Below, piece by piece: positions 29,073 through 37,362 of a stretch of 64,000 nucleotides of DNA; position 1 is the stretch's first letter, and every line of letters starts with the position of its first letter. The stretch is from Acidithiobacillus thiooxidans ATCC 19377. GTDB taxonomy: Bacteria; Pseudomonadota; Gammaproteobacteria; Acidithiobacillales; Acidithiobacillaceae. The notes beneath the pieces are model-generated. The model did no database searches. It saw only the letters and a program-made list of their open reading frames with translations, and had not been told where the DNA came from. The DNA lies in NCBI RefSeq assembly GCF_009662475.1, contig NZ_CP045571.1, forward strand, positions 1,734,501 through 1,798,500. Direction: 5' to 3'. Both the position numbers and the translations under genes were made by a program.

Positions 29073-29603
29073 ATGCGTGTTTTTACGGACAAAAAAACGG
29101 GGAAGACCTTTGTGGAAATACCAACCAGGGCTCCGTCCAAGATGCAGATTTATGCGAAAACCTTGGCCTTTGCCACAGGCAAAACGCTCAAAACCATGAT
29201 TCGAGAAGCTACAGAGCGTTTTCTGAAAGAGAAACCTTGGGAGCACGGATTGAAGTGGCGGCCGACCAAGGGATTGACCTATACAGTGAAAGATCAGATC
29301 GGCCAAAAAGAGGCCACAGGCTGGATGCAGGTCAATATCCGGTTACCAGCGGAATTAGGGAATGCTTTGGAGAAGCTGGCTGTTCAGCAGAATGTATCGG
29401 TCTCTTCCGTAGGCTATACCCTGTTGTATTGGTGGACGTGGTGGGTGTATCCGCCGGCGTCTGAACGCGCACGGCGCGAGGCGATTCTTCGTCGCGATTC
29501 TAAGGAAATGGAAAAAAACGAAAAAGAATACCTCAACAAAAAGCGCCAAGAAGCAAAGCAGGATGATAATGACAACGACGACTCCCCTGACACGGAGGTG
29601 TAA
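29073..29603 (+). CDS. Possible ribbon-helix-helix protein, 176 residues
   Basis: CAGGAGGTGTCTATT precedes the ATG at 29073. The segment MQVNIRLPAELGNALEKLAVQQNVSVSSVGYTLLYW (about 90-125) has the strand-helix-helix pattern of RHH DNA-binding domains. A second, weaker unit may be at the N-terminus (MQIYAKTLAFATGKTLKTMIREATERFL). The C-terminus is a charged tail, basic then acidic. It may be a small regulator or plasmid-maintenance protein. Confidence 0.5.
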   Translation: MRVFTDKKTGKTFVEIPTRAPSKMQIYAKTLAFATGKTLKTMIREATERFLKEKPWEHGLKWRPTKGLTYTVKDQIGQKEATGWMQVNIRLPAELGNALEKLAVQQNVSVSSVGYTLLYWWTWWVYPPASERARREAILRRDSKEMEKNEKEYLNKKRQEAKQDDNDNDDSPDTEV

Positions 29604-29711
29604 TGGTACATCGGCATTAAAAATTAAACGTAGCACTATTTTTTGTGCCCCTGTAAAATGATAGGAAGCCTCGTACTGTAGCTCCTATCACACAATTAAA
29701 GGAGAGTATTT

Positions 29712-29828
29712 ATGCCATTCCAGGTGGGGATCATCGTCACACTGGTCGTCTTCGTCATTGGTGCAGGATTGCTAACAGCATTCGCAATCCGTGGCATCAA
29801 GAATGAAGATAAGCAAGCAGGTAAGTAA
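29712..29828 (+). CDS. 38-residue membrane peptide
   Basis: TTAAAGGAGAGTATTT precedes the ATG. One hydrophobic span (about residues 4-26) is followed by a charged tail (RGIKNEDKQAGK). Its strong ribosome site and likeness to other tiny membrane genes here support it. Confidence 0.5.
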   Translation: MPFQVGIIVTLVVFVIGAGLLTAFAIRGIKNEDKQAGK

Positions 29829-30132
29829 GTCATTTCTTGCCAGGCCTGATCATCACCACTCACAAGCCGCCGCTCAGTCATCTCATTGATGCTGCGCGGC
29901 CTCTCCTGCTATGAAAACCATACTTATTTTTCAAATAAACAAAGGATGTTTGGGTATCTGAAAAATTTGTTGCTTATATGCGACTCTTTACTGGCCGTTA
30001 CCAGGGAACGAGCACTACCCAAAAAGGTACACAATCCCTATAGACACCACCAGCTTTAGGTCTGTCATTTATTATGGTTGCCATTTTGACAGATTAATCA
30101 GACAAATTTACCCTGCCAGAAAGGACAGCTTT
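29829..30132 (+). other. Gene-free leader region
   Basis: 304 bases with no convincing frame. It contains GGCCGTTACCAGGGAACG near 29994, a degenerate relative of the 22-base repeat. It also contains GGTTGCCATTTTGAC at 30076-30090, which recurs exactly at 32188-32202. It ends in the ribosome site of the gene at 30133. Confidence 0.5.
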
Positions 30133-30306
30133 ATGGATACTGCCATGCAAGAAGCGACCACATTCATGTTTTGGGTAATGATCTTTGGGATCGCCGGTCT
30201 CATTTCCATGATATCTTTCGCGTGGTTCTTCAGCGAAAATGAAGTGCGGCGAAGGCTGGCAAAAAAACACAGGCCAAAAGAGAGCATGAAGGAGCAAAAA
30301 CTATGA
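30133..30306 (+). CDS. 57-residue membrane protein
   Basis: AAAGGACAGCTTT precedes the ATG. A single hydrophobic segment (about residues 10-33) is followed by a strongly basic tail (NEVRRRLAKKHRPKESMKEQKL). The last four bases overlap the next start, so the pair is coupled. Confidence 0.5.
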   Translation: MDTAMQEATTFMFWVMIFGIAGLISMISFAWFFSENEVRRRLAKKHRPKESMKEQKL

Positions 30307-30533
30307 ACGAAAAAGTCAACAAAGTTGCAAAGACGCTTCTGATCTCAGCAGGAAATGTATTCACCATTCTATTTTTTCTGTCGGCAGCCATTGCCGCAAT
30401 GGTAGGGCGATGGGATATTTCAGCCGGCTCTTTAGTAGTGGTGTTTATTGGTGTAGTGATTCTGTACGCCACCAAGCAATTACCATTGTCTTTGAAAGAT
30501 CTGGATGACACGAAGAATCACAAGCAAACCTAA
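30303..30533 (+). CDS. Two-pass membrane protein, 76 residues
   Basis: The start overlaps the upstream stop and follows AAGGAGCAAAAACT. Hydrophobic segments lie at about residues 17-34 and 41-58, with charged ends. It is probably an inner-membrane partner of the 30133 product. Confidence 0.5.
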   Translation: MNEKVNKVAKTLLISAGNVFTILFFLSAAIAAMVGRWDISAGSLVVVFIGVVILYATKQLPLSLKDLDDTKNHKQT

Positions 30534-30780
30534 CATAACCTCTTAGCCGTTCCGCCTCACTGGGAAGCATGAAATTCCCCAGTGGGGATATCTGTATCCT
30601 CCGATGGTCTTTTTTTTGCAAAACACCTCTTTTGGGGTTGGGCATCCCCCAACCTTTCCCATACCTACTACCTGTCGTGGTTATGGGAAAGGTTTCCCTG
30701 ATCCTTTGGATCCGTTACTGGACGTTACCAGAAACCCCGTAGTCAGTGATGCAACTGACTCTGTTACAGGAGTGTACCTC
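30534..30780 (+). promoter_or_regulatory. Structured 5' leader
   Basis: 247 bases with no gene but several hairpins: CACTGGG/CCCAGTG, AACCTTTCCCAT/ATGGGAAAGGTT (about 30650-30694), GATC-CTTT-GGATC, and AGTCAGT/ACTGACT. A degenerate copy of the 22-base repeat (CCGTTACTGGACGTTACCAG) is at 30712. The AACCTTT hairpin has a counterpart at about 32269-32308 with different stem bases. Confidence 0.5.
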
Positions 30781-31005
30781 ATGAGAAACCCATCATTACC
30801 TGTGCTTGTTGTTGACCCCAAAGGACATGTCTACGTCAAAAAAGAACAGCATACCCTACGAGGTTATGTGGGTATGGCTTTTGACTATGTTCTGCAGCAA
30901 TTCGTGCTTATCGATATGGTGCGCGGCATCCTGGAATACCTCGTATCCACAGATTTTGAAACAGCACAACTCGAACTGGAATATATGTTTGGGAAATTTT
31001 CTTAG
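30781..31005 (+). CDS. Hypothetical protein, 74 residues
   Basis: ACAGGAGTGTACCTC precedes the ATG. A strand-rich start (LPVLVVDPKGHVYVKK) is followed by helices. The protein is small and soluble. No family recognised. Confidence 0.5.
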   Translation: MRNPSLPVLVVDPKGHVYVKKEQHTLRGYVGMAFDYVLQQFVLIDMVRGILEYLVSTDFETAQLELEYMFGKFS

Positions 31006-31055
31006 CCATCTACAGGCTATCCGCTAATCACCTACTGAATTTATAAGGAGTTTAT

Positions 31056-31172
31056 ATGTCTGATTTAGAATTTGATGGCACCACCGTGGAGTTCAATGGC
31101 GGCGCATCACTGCTCAGAATCCATGGAGTACCAACCCGGTACAGGAAGGCGTGGTACCGGCAATCTGTATGA
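31056..31172 (+). CDS. 38-residue frame, probably the 5' part of a frameshifted gene
   Basis: The strong ribosome site TAAGGAGTTTAT and the ATG at 31056 open a short frame (MSDLEFDGTTVEFNGG). It stops inside the start of the next frame, which has no good ribosome site of its own. The simplest reading is one gene broken by a frameshift near 31100-31150, but a genuine 38-residue peptide is possible. Confidence 0.4.
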   Translation: MSDLEFDGTTVEFNGGASLLRIHGVPTRYRKAWYRQSV

Positions 31173-31513
31173 ATCGTATCGGGCATGTATTTCACGATGA
31201 GGTAGAAACTGGATGGCTATCACAAGTCATTCAGAACTCGGTTGCGCCGAGTGATCCAAATGAATATCACACCATCAGCATGGATGAGCTTCCTGCGGCT
31301 TGCAAAAAAGCAGCCTATCGGGAAATGGCCTCTTTATTGTTCGGTTACACACCAGACAGCGCACCTGCCTTGCGGAAATTTACCGTCGTCCGTTCCGACC
31401 ATTTCTTCGAGTGCCTGGCTGAAAACGAGACCCATGCTGCAGAACAAGCCATTGATGCACGGCCAAACGAGGAAATACAAAACGTCGTTCTCACGGATTA
31501 CGCGGTTTTGTAA
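31151..31513 (+). CDS. Hypothetical protein, up to 120 residues, possibly the 3' part of a frameshifted gene
   Basis: The soluble product contains GHVFHDEVETGWLSQVI and DELPAACKKAAYREMASLL. The frame is open upstream of the GTG at 31151 back to 31076 without an ATG, and AGGAAGG sits too close to that GTG. See the entry at 31056 for the frameshift reading. Function unknown. Confidence 0.4.
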   Translation: MVPAICMNRIGHVFHDEVETGWLSQVIQNSVAPSDPNEYHTISMDELPAACKKAAYREMASLLFGYTPDSAPALRKFTVVRSDHFFECLAENETHAAEQAIDARPNEEIQNVVLTDYAVL

Positions 31514-31544
31514 TCCACCATACAACCACACTCAGGAGTATTTC

Positions 31545-32051
31545 ATGAGAGCTAACGATTTTGTCAAACAAGCAGAAAAATGTCGCACCGATAAGGAAGC
31601 TGAAGCCCTGTGTGAAAAATTGCAGAGCGCTTTTCTTGGCACCCCGGAATTCTGTGGGTTTTCTGCCGATAATGCGGAATCCTATATGGAGGGTGAGACA
31701 CCGCATCTGCATTTTGAAATGAATTACGCCATTAGCAATGTCTACATTTTAGCAGTTGAGCCCATTATTCGTGAATCTCAACTGAGTATAGGCATCGCAC
31801 TGCAATTCATGAATGACGGACTTGGCCTGCATAGCAGGTCCTGGACAACCAAAGACGAGGAGGTCATTGAAGTCGGTAAAGACAGTGATATCACCATCGA
31901 AGCACTGGCTCAGGATGCCCTTCAACTTGCGTTCGATTTTCACACCAAACTTGCTGAAGAGTCCGGCCTGGGCTTCACGCACGATGCAGCAAGAGCCGCT
32001 GTGGAAGCAGCTTGGGCGAAAAAGTCATATCTTCAGAAAAACAATCGCTGA
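31545..32051 (+). CDS. Hypothetical protein, 168 residues
   Basis: CAGGAGTATTTC precedes the ATG at 31545; an upstream open stretch in the same frame is ignored. The protein is acidic and soluble, with a helical start (FVKQAEKCRTDKEAEALCEKL), a beta-rich middle and a helical end. No family recognised. Confidence 0.5.
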   Translation: MRANDFVKQAEKCRTDKEAEALCEKLQSAFLGTPEFCGFSADNAESYMEGETPHLHFEMNYAISNVYILAVEPIIRESQLSIGIALQFMNDGLGLHSRSWTTKDEEVIEVGKDSDITIEALAQDALQLAFDFHTKLAEESGLGFTHDAARAAVEAAWAKKSYLQKNNR

Positions 32052-32443
32052 AGTAGATAAGCGAGGTTTCGACGCGTTATGGCTCAACCTTTTTCTCATT
32101 GCGCCGTCCACATTTTTGATTAAGTCCCAACCCGGCATTATCGGGAACTCACCCGGCAAGGGCGTTCCCGATATGCAGTCAATATTCGGTTGCCATTTTG
32201 ACGAATCAATCTGGCAACTCTGCACCGAAAACGCATTTAAATGAGCACAAGGTCTGGGCTGATATAGCCCAACCTTTTCTAACCGAACTGGCCACAGCTT
32301 CGTTAGAAAAGGTTTCAGATTTTTCACGCTCGTTATCCGAGTCGCCACCCAGCGTTATAGGGAATATCCGCCCTTACAGGGCATACATCCCCATCGGGAA
32401 ACTCACCCGGTCGGGGAGTTCCCAGCTCATTCAGGAGAATTCC
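32052..32443 (+). promoter_or_regulatory. Duplicated, hairpin-rich leader
   Basis: 392 bases without a convincing gene. Two related halves are visible: CGGGAACTCACCCGG followed by GTTCCCG (about 32140-32168), and CGGGAAACTCACCCGG followed by GAGTTCCC (about 32394-32423). A strong hairpin AACCTTTTCTAAC/GTTAGAAAAGGTT lies at about 32270-32308. GGTTGCCATTTTGAC at 32188 matches 30076. It looks like a leader that was duplicated, the first copy having lost its gene. Confidence 0.5.
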
Positions 32444-32899
32444 ATGATGAAATACTTGAAAGCTGTTGTTGCTCTTATTGCTGTGGTTGCTCTAGCCGGT
32501 TGCGCCATGCAGCCACTTTCCTATCATCGGTACGCCTACACGGAAAATCTCCGAACCCAAGCTTTGGCAGAAGGTACGGTCATCCGTTGTCAGCCTATCC
32601 GCATCCGTAATGTCGGCGGTCAGTCGGCTAACAGTTTTGCGGGCGGCCTGGGCGGCGCGGCCGTCGGGTTTGCCATTTCCTCCACCCCTATAGCGGCCAT
32701 AGCTGGCGCATTAGGTGGAGCAATTCTCGGCCATGCACTGACCCCAGACGCCCACAAAGGAACTGAGGTCATGGTGAAACTCGACGATGGCCAGCTGTTG
32801 GGGGTTCCGGAAGTCGGCAACCCTCACCTGGTAGCGGGTGAGCAAGTGGCCATTTTGCGCGGAGAACACGGACGCACGCGCGCCGTTCCATTGCACTAA
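32444..32899 (+). CDS. Glycine-zipper outer-membrane lipoprotein
   Basis: A 151-residue protein with a lipoprotein signal ending LAGC (cysteine at about residue 19). After a short polar part comes the glycine-zipper segment GGLGGAAVGFAISSTPIAAIAGALGGAILGHAL, typical of the SlyB/17-kDa-antigen group. The C-terminal part is a small beta domain (VMVKLDDGQLLGVPEVG). CAGGAGAATTCC precedes the ATG. It probably inserts in or lines the outer membrane. It is one of the few element genes with a clear envelope role. Confidence 0.8.
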   Translation: MMKYLKAVVALIAVVALAGCAMQPLSYHRYAYTENLRTQALAEGTVIRCQPIRIRNVGGQSANSFAGGLGGAAVGFAISSTPIAAIAGALGGAILGHALTPDAHKGTEVMVKLDDGQLLGVPEVGNPHLVAGEQVAILRGEHGRTRAVPLH

Positions 32900-32945
32900 T
32901 CATCAATGCCAGGGCCTCAAACCCTGGCCGTATCATGGAGGCAAA

Positions 32946-33326
32946 ATGAAAGCTGTAATCACCCAAAAAAACGTAGAACATGGTCGATTGCCTAATAAGC
33001 TAATGATCAATGTTTACACTGGTGTGGCGAACAATGAAAACATTGTTACGTTAAAGTTCTACATCAATAAAAATAACGATTCTGACTATGTTTATGCAAC
33101 TTTGCTGGTTGCAGACATAGAGCAAGGCGTTGAGATATTTTCCAGCGTAAAATGTCGCGCAGTGGGCACTGATGGTCAATCATCAGCTTTTGCGCGCGCA
33201 TTGGAAGCTGCTGGCATACAAGTTGATGAAGTCATATCCGGTGCCGGGCATCCAGCTATAAAGGGTGCCATAAGTGCCATCATGAGAGCGCTGGGCTACA
33301 CCGAATACAATGTAATCAACGTGTAA
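32946..33326 (+). CDS. Hypothetical protein, 126 residues
   Basis: CATGGAGGCAAA precedes the ATG. The N-terminal half is beta-rich (LMINVYTGVANNENIVTLKFYI) and the C-terminal half helical (SSAFARALEAAGIQVDEVISGAGHPAIKGAISAIMRALGY). The codon use looks more AT-rich than its neighbours. Function unknown. Confidence 0.5.
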   Translation: MKAVITQKNVEHGRLPNKLMINVYTGVANNENIVTLKFYINKNNDSDYVYATLLVADIEQGVEIFSSVKCRAVGTDGQSSAFARALEAAGIQVDEVISGAGHPAIKGAISAIMRALGYTEYNVINV

Positions 33327-33404
33327 AACCGGCAATCAATCTCAAACACAAATCTACGGCGATGGCTATTTTGTCAATTACTGATGTCTTATCAGGAGCT
33401 TAAC

Positions 33405-33617
33405 ATGACGAAGATTAAATACTGCTACATCACCAAACGGCAGATTTACACTAATGAACTCTGCGTCGAAGGAAAAACCGCGAACGGCCATTTGCTGTTC
33501 GGTTTTTTTACGCAGGAAACCTACCCGGGAAGTTGGCGGGAACAAGCGCTACGGCGCGTTCCCTCTGCTTATATTCCGGTTTTCCAGGCCAACGCCCCAG
33601 CAAAGCTGCGCGCCTGA
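33405..33617 (+). CDS. Hypothetical protein, 70 residues
   Basis: ATCAGGAGCTTAAC precedes the ATG. The basic beta-rich product (KIKYCYITKRQIYTNELC, NGHLLFGFFTQ) is unrecognised. A terminator follows. Confidence 0.45.
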   Translation: MTKIKYCYITKRQIYTNELCVEGKTANGHLLFGFFTQETYPGSWREQALRRVPSAYIPVFQANAPAKLRA

Positions 33618-33644
33618 TTCTCCTTTTCCATCTGTACTAACGCA

Positions 33645-33678
33645 AAGCCACCGAACCTCTCCGTTCGGTAGCTTTTCT
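33645..33678 (+). terminator. Intrinsic terminator
   Basis: AAGC,C,ACCGAAC pairs with GTTCGGT,A,GCTT around CTCTCC and is followed by TTCTC. It separates the previous unit from the second ParB operon. Confidence 0.75.
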
Positions 33679-33730
33679 CATATATTTCGCGGGATATATC
33701 AGAAAAGCTTGGTCTTACGCCAGTTCCTGG

Positions 33731-33752
33731 CCGTTACCGGACGTAAACCGGA
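33731..33752 (+). repeat. 22-base dispersed repeat, copy 3
   Basis: Identical to the copies at 23159 and 28636. It is followed, as in copy 2, by a run of Cs (TTTAACCCCCC-type sequence) and then by the gene at 33837. Confidence 0.75.
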
Positions 33753-33836
33753 TCTCATTTAACCCCCCTATCGCGCCATACGCGCATCTCCCCATCCCCA
33801 TTTGAGCGTCTCCATGACGCACAACAAGGAGTAGCT

Positions 33837-34538
33837 ATGCCTATTTATGATGGAACCAGCACGGGCGGTACCCGTGGCTGCGGCTCTCGGGTCAAAGGCG
33901 GCATTTACCTTTGCACCGGATTATCGGAGCACGGATCTCCGCTGGAAGCTTTTTTAATCGACCCCGTGGTGCCCTTTGATGCGGCTCCCGGGGAATCTTT
34001 CAGAACCCCGATCCTTCGGGAAAATCCCTACATCCCCGGGGTCTTTGATGCCTATGTCTGGGTCGGAGAGTCCTTCTACCCGTCCCTGGTGGATTATGTA
34101 GAGGAAACCCGTCAAAAAGGGGCCTCTCGGCGGGTCAGCCCACTGCTGGACCTCAGCAAACTGACCCCAGGGAAAAGCCGGATGATTTTTATTCATCCCA
34201 AAGCTTATACCGAACACCTCAACCTCCCCGCTAACGGTTGCCCCAAAGCCATAGAAGATCATGGCAAGGATGAACCGTGCATCGGCGCTCATTGGCACTA
34301 TGCAAAGTCCCTGGGCAGTTTGATGACCGGTGACCAAACCGCCTCTATTGGCGACGTCACCTATTCATTGCCTGAACAACAAGACGCCCCGGAAGACTGC
34401 CGACCGGGACTTTTCCTCGCGCTGCCAATTACTCACATCGAGTTTGAGGATAACGGCGAAGCCTTACCCAAGTCGGTCACCGAAGCATCAGAGGCAGGAT
34501 ATGACGTCCTGGTGATGCATGACCCACAAGGAGCCTAA
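33837..34538 (+). CDS. Hypothetical protein, 233 residues
   Basis: CAAGGAGTAGCT precedes the ATG. The glycine-rich start (GTSTGGTRGCGSRVKGGIYLCTGLSEHG) leads into a mixed domain with VWVGESFYPSLVDYVEETRQKG and GCPKAIEDHGKDEP. It is not a JAB protease: no HxH pattern is present, so it is not PRTRC protein A. It lies two bases before a ParB-like gene and is probably functionally tied to it. Confidence 0.55.
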   Translation: MPIYDGTSTGGTRGCGSRVKGGIYLCTGLSEHGSPLEAFLIDPVVPFDAAPGESFRTPILRENPYIPGVFDAYVWVGESFYPSLVDYVEETRQKGASRRVSPLLDLSKLTPGKSRMIFIHPKAYTEHLNLPANGCPKAIEDHGKDEPCIGAHWHYAKSLGSLMTGDQTASIGDVTYSLPEQQDAPEDCRPGLFLALPITHIEFEDNGEALPKSVTEASEAGYDVLVMHDPQGA

Positions 34539-34540
34539 TC

Positions 34541-35197
34541 ATGGTCAAAACCACTTTTAAAAACACCCTCATGTGTGGGGTATTCGTTGATGATTTACCT
34601 CTCCATCGCATCGAAATCCCAGATGGCAAGGCCCCGCGCAATCTCGTGCGCAGTATCCGTGAACAGGGGCTTATAGAACCACCCGTTCTTCTGGAAACCC
34701 ATTATGGCGAGCAGATTTTCCAGGTTCTCGCCGGTATTCGGCGTCTGCAGGCTATCCGTGAAATCAATCCGGAGGCCCATGTCGTGGCGATTATTCGCAA
34801 TGACGCGCAGGCCAGTCCCGCCGTCACCATTACCGAAAATCTGGTGCGGTCCAGAAACTACGCGTCTGAAATACAGGCATTCAGAGAACTGCATAAGCAG
34901 TCCCTGAGTGATGATGATATTCAGAAGCAGCTGGGCCTGTACAAGCGCGACGTCAAAAAACTCGCACAACTTTCCAATCTTTCGGACAAAGCAGAAAAAG
35001 CCCTGGAGAACGGCAAGATAGCTCCTTCAGCGGCTTTGGTTTTGGCCAAGATGGGGAAACATCAACAGGATGATTTCTTTGCAGAACATCCCGATTCCGT
35101 CTCCCGATACACCCTGGCATCCGTCAAGGACTGGAGAATGAAGCAGTTATTGCCCGATTCTCAATTGTCCTTCCTCGCGGATATGCCCTTCAACTAA
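34541..35197 (+). CDS. Second ParB-like protein, 218 residues
   Basis: The N-terminal ParB domain is visible: APRNLVRSIREQGLIEPPVLL, then VLAGIRRLQAIRE and the TITENLVRSRNYASEI box. A helix-turn-helix follows (DDDIQKQLGLYKRDVKKLAQL). It is shorter than the PRTRC ParB at 9128 and lacks its cysteine-rich half. AAGGAGCCTAATC precedes the ATG. It may be a partition protein or a regulator of the downstream primase operon. Confidence 0.8.
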   Translation: MVKTTFKNTLMCGVFVDDLPLHRIEIPDGKAPRNLVRSIREQGLIEPPVLLETHYGEQIFQVLAGIRRLQAIREINPEAHVVAIIRNDAQASPAVTITENLVRSRNYASEIQAFRELHKQSLSDDDIQKQLGLYKRDVKKLAQLSNLSDKAEKALENGKIAPSAALVLAKMGKHQQDDFFAEHPDSVSRYTLASVKDWRMKQLLPDSQLSFLADMPFN

Positions 35198-35205
35198 GGA
35201 CATTC

Positions 35206-35676
35206 ATGATGAGCAAAGTACAAAAGCATCACACGATGATGACCGGTAACGGCGAGGTCTTGCATCCGGTCAGTCTTTTTGATTTTTCAGATATCGACGA
35301 ACCCCCTGCACAGCCGAAGCGGAAACCATCCCGCGCCCATTCCAGGGCCATTCCAGTCAATGACATCGATTTTCTGGATGATCTGTTTGATGACGAGCCT
35401 GTTCCGGATTTTACCGGTGAAGAAAGGCTGGAATTACACAAAGCCCTGCTTGAAAAGTCTTGCGAGCAGCTGCACGAGGCCATTGAACAGCGCGATCTTC
35501 CGTTAATTCGGGACATTCTCAGCTGGTTCAGCGACCCCTCTTGGCGACCTTATGGATTCCGTGTCTGCGCGGCATTAACCGACGTGGACCCGGAAGTCTT
35601 TCTTTATCAAACCTTCCTGAATCTGCAAAAAAAAGGCATCACGGAGGAAATCTTATGCTTGAATCCATCCCATTAA
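35206..35676 (+). CDS. Hypothetical protein, 156 residues
   Basis: ACTAAGGACATTC precedes the ATG pair at 35206. The N-terminal 70 residues are basic, then very acidic, and probably disordered (DIDFLDDLFDDEPVPD). The C-terminal half is helical with a WFSDPSWRPYGFRVCAALTDVDPEVFL segment. It overlaps the next gene by 22 bases. Position in a ParB-primase operon suggests a replication accessory role. Confidence 0.5.
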   Translation: MMSKVQKHHTMMTGNGEVLHPVSLFDFSDIDEPPAQPKRKPSRAHSRAIPVNDIDFLDDLFDDEPVPDFTGEERLELHKALLEKSCEQLHEAIEQRDLPLIRDILSWFSDPSWRPYGFRVCAALTDVDPEVFLYQTFLNLQKKGITEEILCLNPSH

Positions 35677-35930
35677 CCGGTCTCAAACCGGTTTCTTCAA
35701 ATCTGTTTTATCAGTCCCTGGCAGGGGCTGAGCCCCACGACCCCATCACGGTAACCGCTTCCAGAAGTGCCACCTGCTCTACGCCTGGTCAGGATGTTTA
35801 TATTGACCGCGAAAGGCAATGCATCATCACTCGAACCAGTTCCGGCATCTATGTCTCTCAGCAGAAAGGTCCGGAGGCGCTGGATGCCCAAATCGCTCTC
35901 CTGGAACGCCTCTCTCGTCTGCATTCCTGA
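35655..35930 (+). CDS. Hypothetical protein, 91 residues
   Basis: GGAGGAAATCTT precedes the ATG, which lies inside the end of the previous gene. A polar N-terminus is followed by strands (DVYIDRERQCIITRTSSGIYVSQQ) and a short helix. No family recognised. Confidence 0.45.
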   Translation: MLESIPLTGLKPVSSNLFYQSLAGAEPHDPITVTASRSATCSTPGQDVYIDRERQCIITRTSSGIYVSQQKGPEALDAQIALLERLSRLHS

Positions 35931-35999
35931 ACGGCAAAAGATTTTTTAGCCGGCAGTCCTCATGACTGTCGGCATTGCGCTTTGTACAGGAGAATATTT

Positions 36000-37169
36000 A
36001 TGCAAAAACGTTATGACGCTGCGGTTGTGCGGCAGGAGGCGCGTGACCAGTGGGATATGATACTCAGTTATCTGGCACCCGAAATTGAACCCGCCCTCCA
36101 GCATCCAGGCAAACACATCCCCTGCCCCGTTCATGGCGGTAAGGACGGATTTCGTGTTTTCAAGGATGTTCGGGAAACGGGCGGTGGAATCTGTAATACT
36201 TGTGGCAGCCAGTCCGATGGTTTTGCCTTGTTGATGTGGTTACGCAACTGGGATTTTGTCACCACCCTGAAAGCCGTGGCAGAATTACTTGGTACGGGTG
36301 AACTTCAGGAATTTACACAACGGCGGGCGCCCGCCCCGCCCAAGGTGCCAGAACGGATGAATGCCAGTAAGCGGTTAAGCGATACCTGGACCCAAAGTAT
36401 TCCGATAACGGATACTCGGGCAAAGGCGGCGAGAAATTATTTTGAATCTCGCGGTATTCCTTTGGAAGGTTGGTTGCATTTAATCCCCAACCCAGATGCG
36501 GTCATCCGGTTTCATCCCAGCCTGACTTATTATCAGGAGGGTGAACTCAACGGCCGTTTCCCCGCTCTCTTGTGTCTGGTCACCGCCAAAAATGGCGATG
36601 CGGTCAATCTGCATCGCACTTATCTCGATCCGGAAGGGCATGGAAAGGCTCCAGTATCCGCACCCAAAAAGTTGATGACGCCATTGCCTGGGAAAAGCAC
36701 GTCTGGCGCAGCCATTCGGCTCGGTCCCGTCGTCAATGGCGTCGTACAGGGTGCCGAAGGTCTGGAAACGGCTGCTGCGATCATGACCGCCCGGCAAAAA
36801 CCTGTGTGGGGTCTCATTTCGGACACCATGATGGCGGCCTTTGAACCACCCGATGAGGCCCACAGTGTCGTTTTATGGGCAGACAAGGACAGGCCACAAA
36901 TGATTCATGGCAAGCAGGTCTGCCCTGGTATAGAAAGCGCGCAAAAAGCGGCACTACGATTGCATGAGCAGGGCCGTAGAACCCGTATTGTGTTACCCCA
37001 ACATCCGATTCCAGAAGAGGCAAAATCCCTCGATTGGCTGGATGTATTCAATCTCTACGGAGCCGAGCAGGTAGGACCGGCACGGTCAGTCGTGCAAATA
37101 CCCGCGCATGGATCCAAACAATCGTCGGGGTTACTTTCCCGGGTCGCCTCTATCTGGCGGGCCGTTTGA
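36000..37169 (+). CDS. DNA primase with zinc finger and TOPRIM domain
   Basis: A 389-residue protein. The N-terminal zinc finger has C42, H45, C65 and C68 (CPVHGG..ICNTCG), as in phage P4, TraC and DnaG-type primases. A TOPRIM-type domain follows with E253 (EGLETA) and D295/D297 (WADKDR), expected to bind catalytic metal. It lacks a fused helicase, so it probably works with another helicase of the element or host. ACAGGAGAATATTT precedes the ATG at 36000. This is strong evidence that the element replicates its own DNA. Confidence 0.85.
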   Translation: MQKRYDAAVVRQEARDQWDMILSYLAPEIEPALQHPGKHIPCPVHGGKDGFRVFKDVRETGGGICNTCGSQSDGFALLMWLRNWDFVTTLKAVAELLGTGELQEFTQRRAPAPPKVPERMNASKRLSDTWTQSIPITDTRAKAARNYFESRGIPLEGWLHLIPNPDAVIRFHPSLTYYQEGELNGRFPALLCLVTAKNGDAVNLHRTYLDPEGHGKAPVSAPKKLMTPLPGKSTSGAAIRLGPVVNGVVQGAEGLETAAAIMTARQKPVWGLISDTMMAAFEPPDEAHSVVLWADKDRPQMIHGKQVCPGIESAQKAALRLHEQGRRTRIVLPQHPIPEEAKSLDWLDVFNLYGAEQVGPARSVVQIPAHGSKQSSGLLSRVASIWRAV

Positions 37170-37220
37170 TAACACAAAGATCATATTCAAAATTACCTCG
37201 CATTGACCACTTTAGTTCCA

Positions 37221-37250
37221 AACCGCATCTTTTCAGGTGCGGTTTTTTTT
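37221..37250 (+). terminator. Intrinsic terminator after the primase
   Basis: AACCGCA and TGCGGTT pair around a short loop and run directly into nine Ts. Confidence 0.88.
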
Positions 37251-37362
37251 GGCTTCTGTCCGTATGGACCAGTACTGGCTGTCTCCAGATCTCCCCATGC
37301 ACCCATTCAGGTGCTTTCACGCAACCGGGAGAACCGGTTTTTAATACACAAGAGAGGTAATT

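Noticed and set aside
33837-34538. PRTRC protein A (JAB-type deconjugase)
   Set aside because: It lies away from the cassette and lacks the HxH and S/D metal pattern of JAB proteins.
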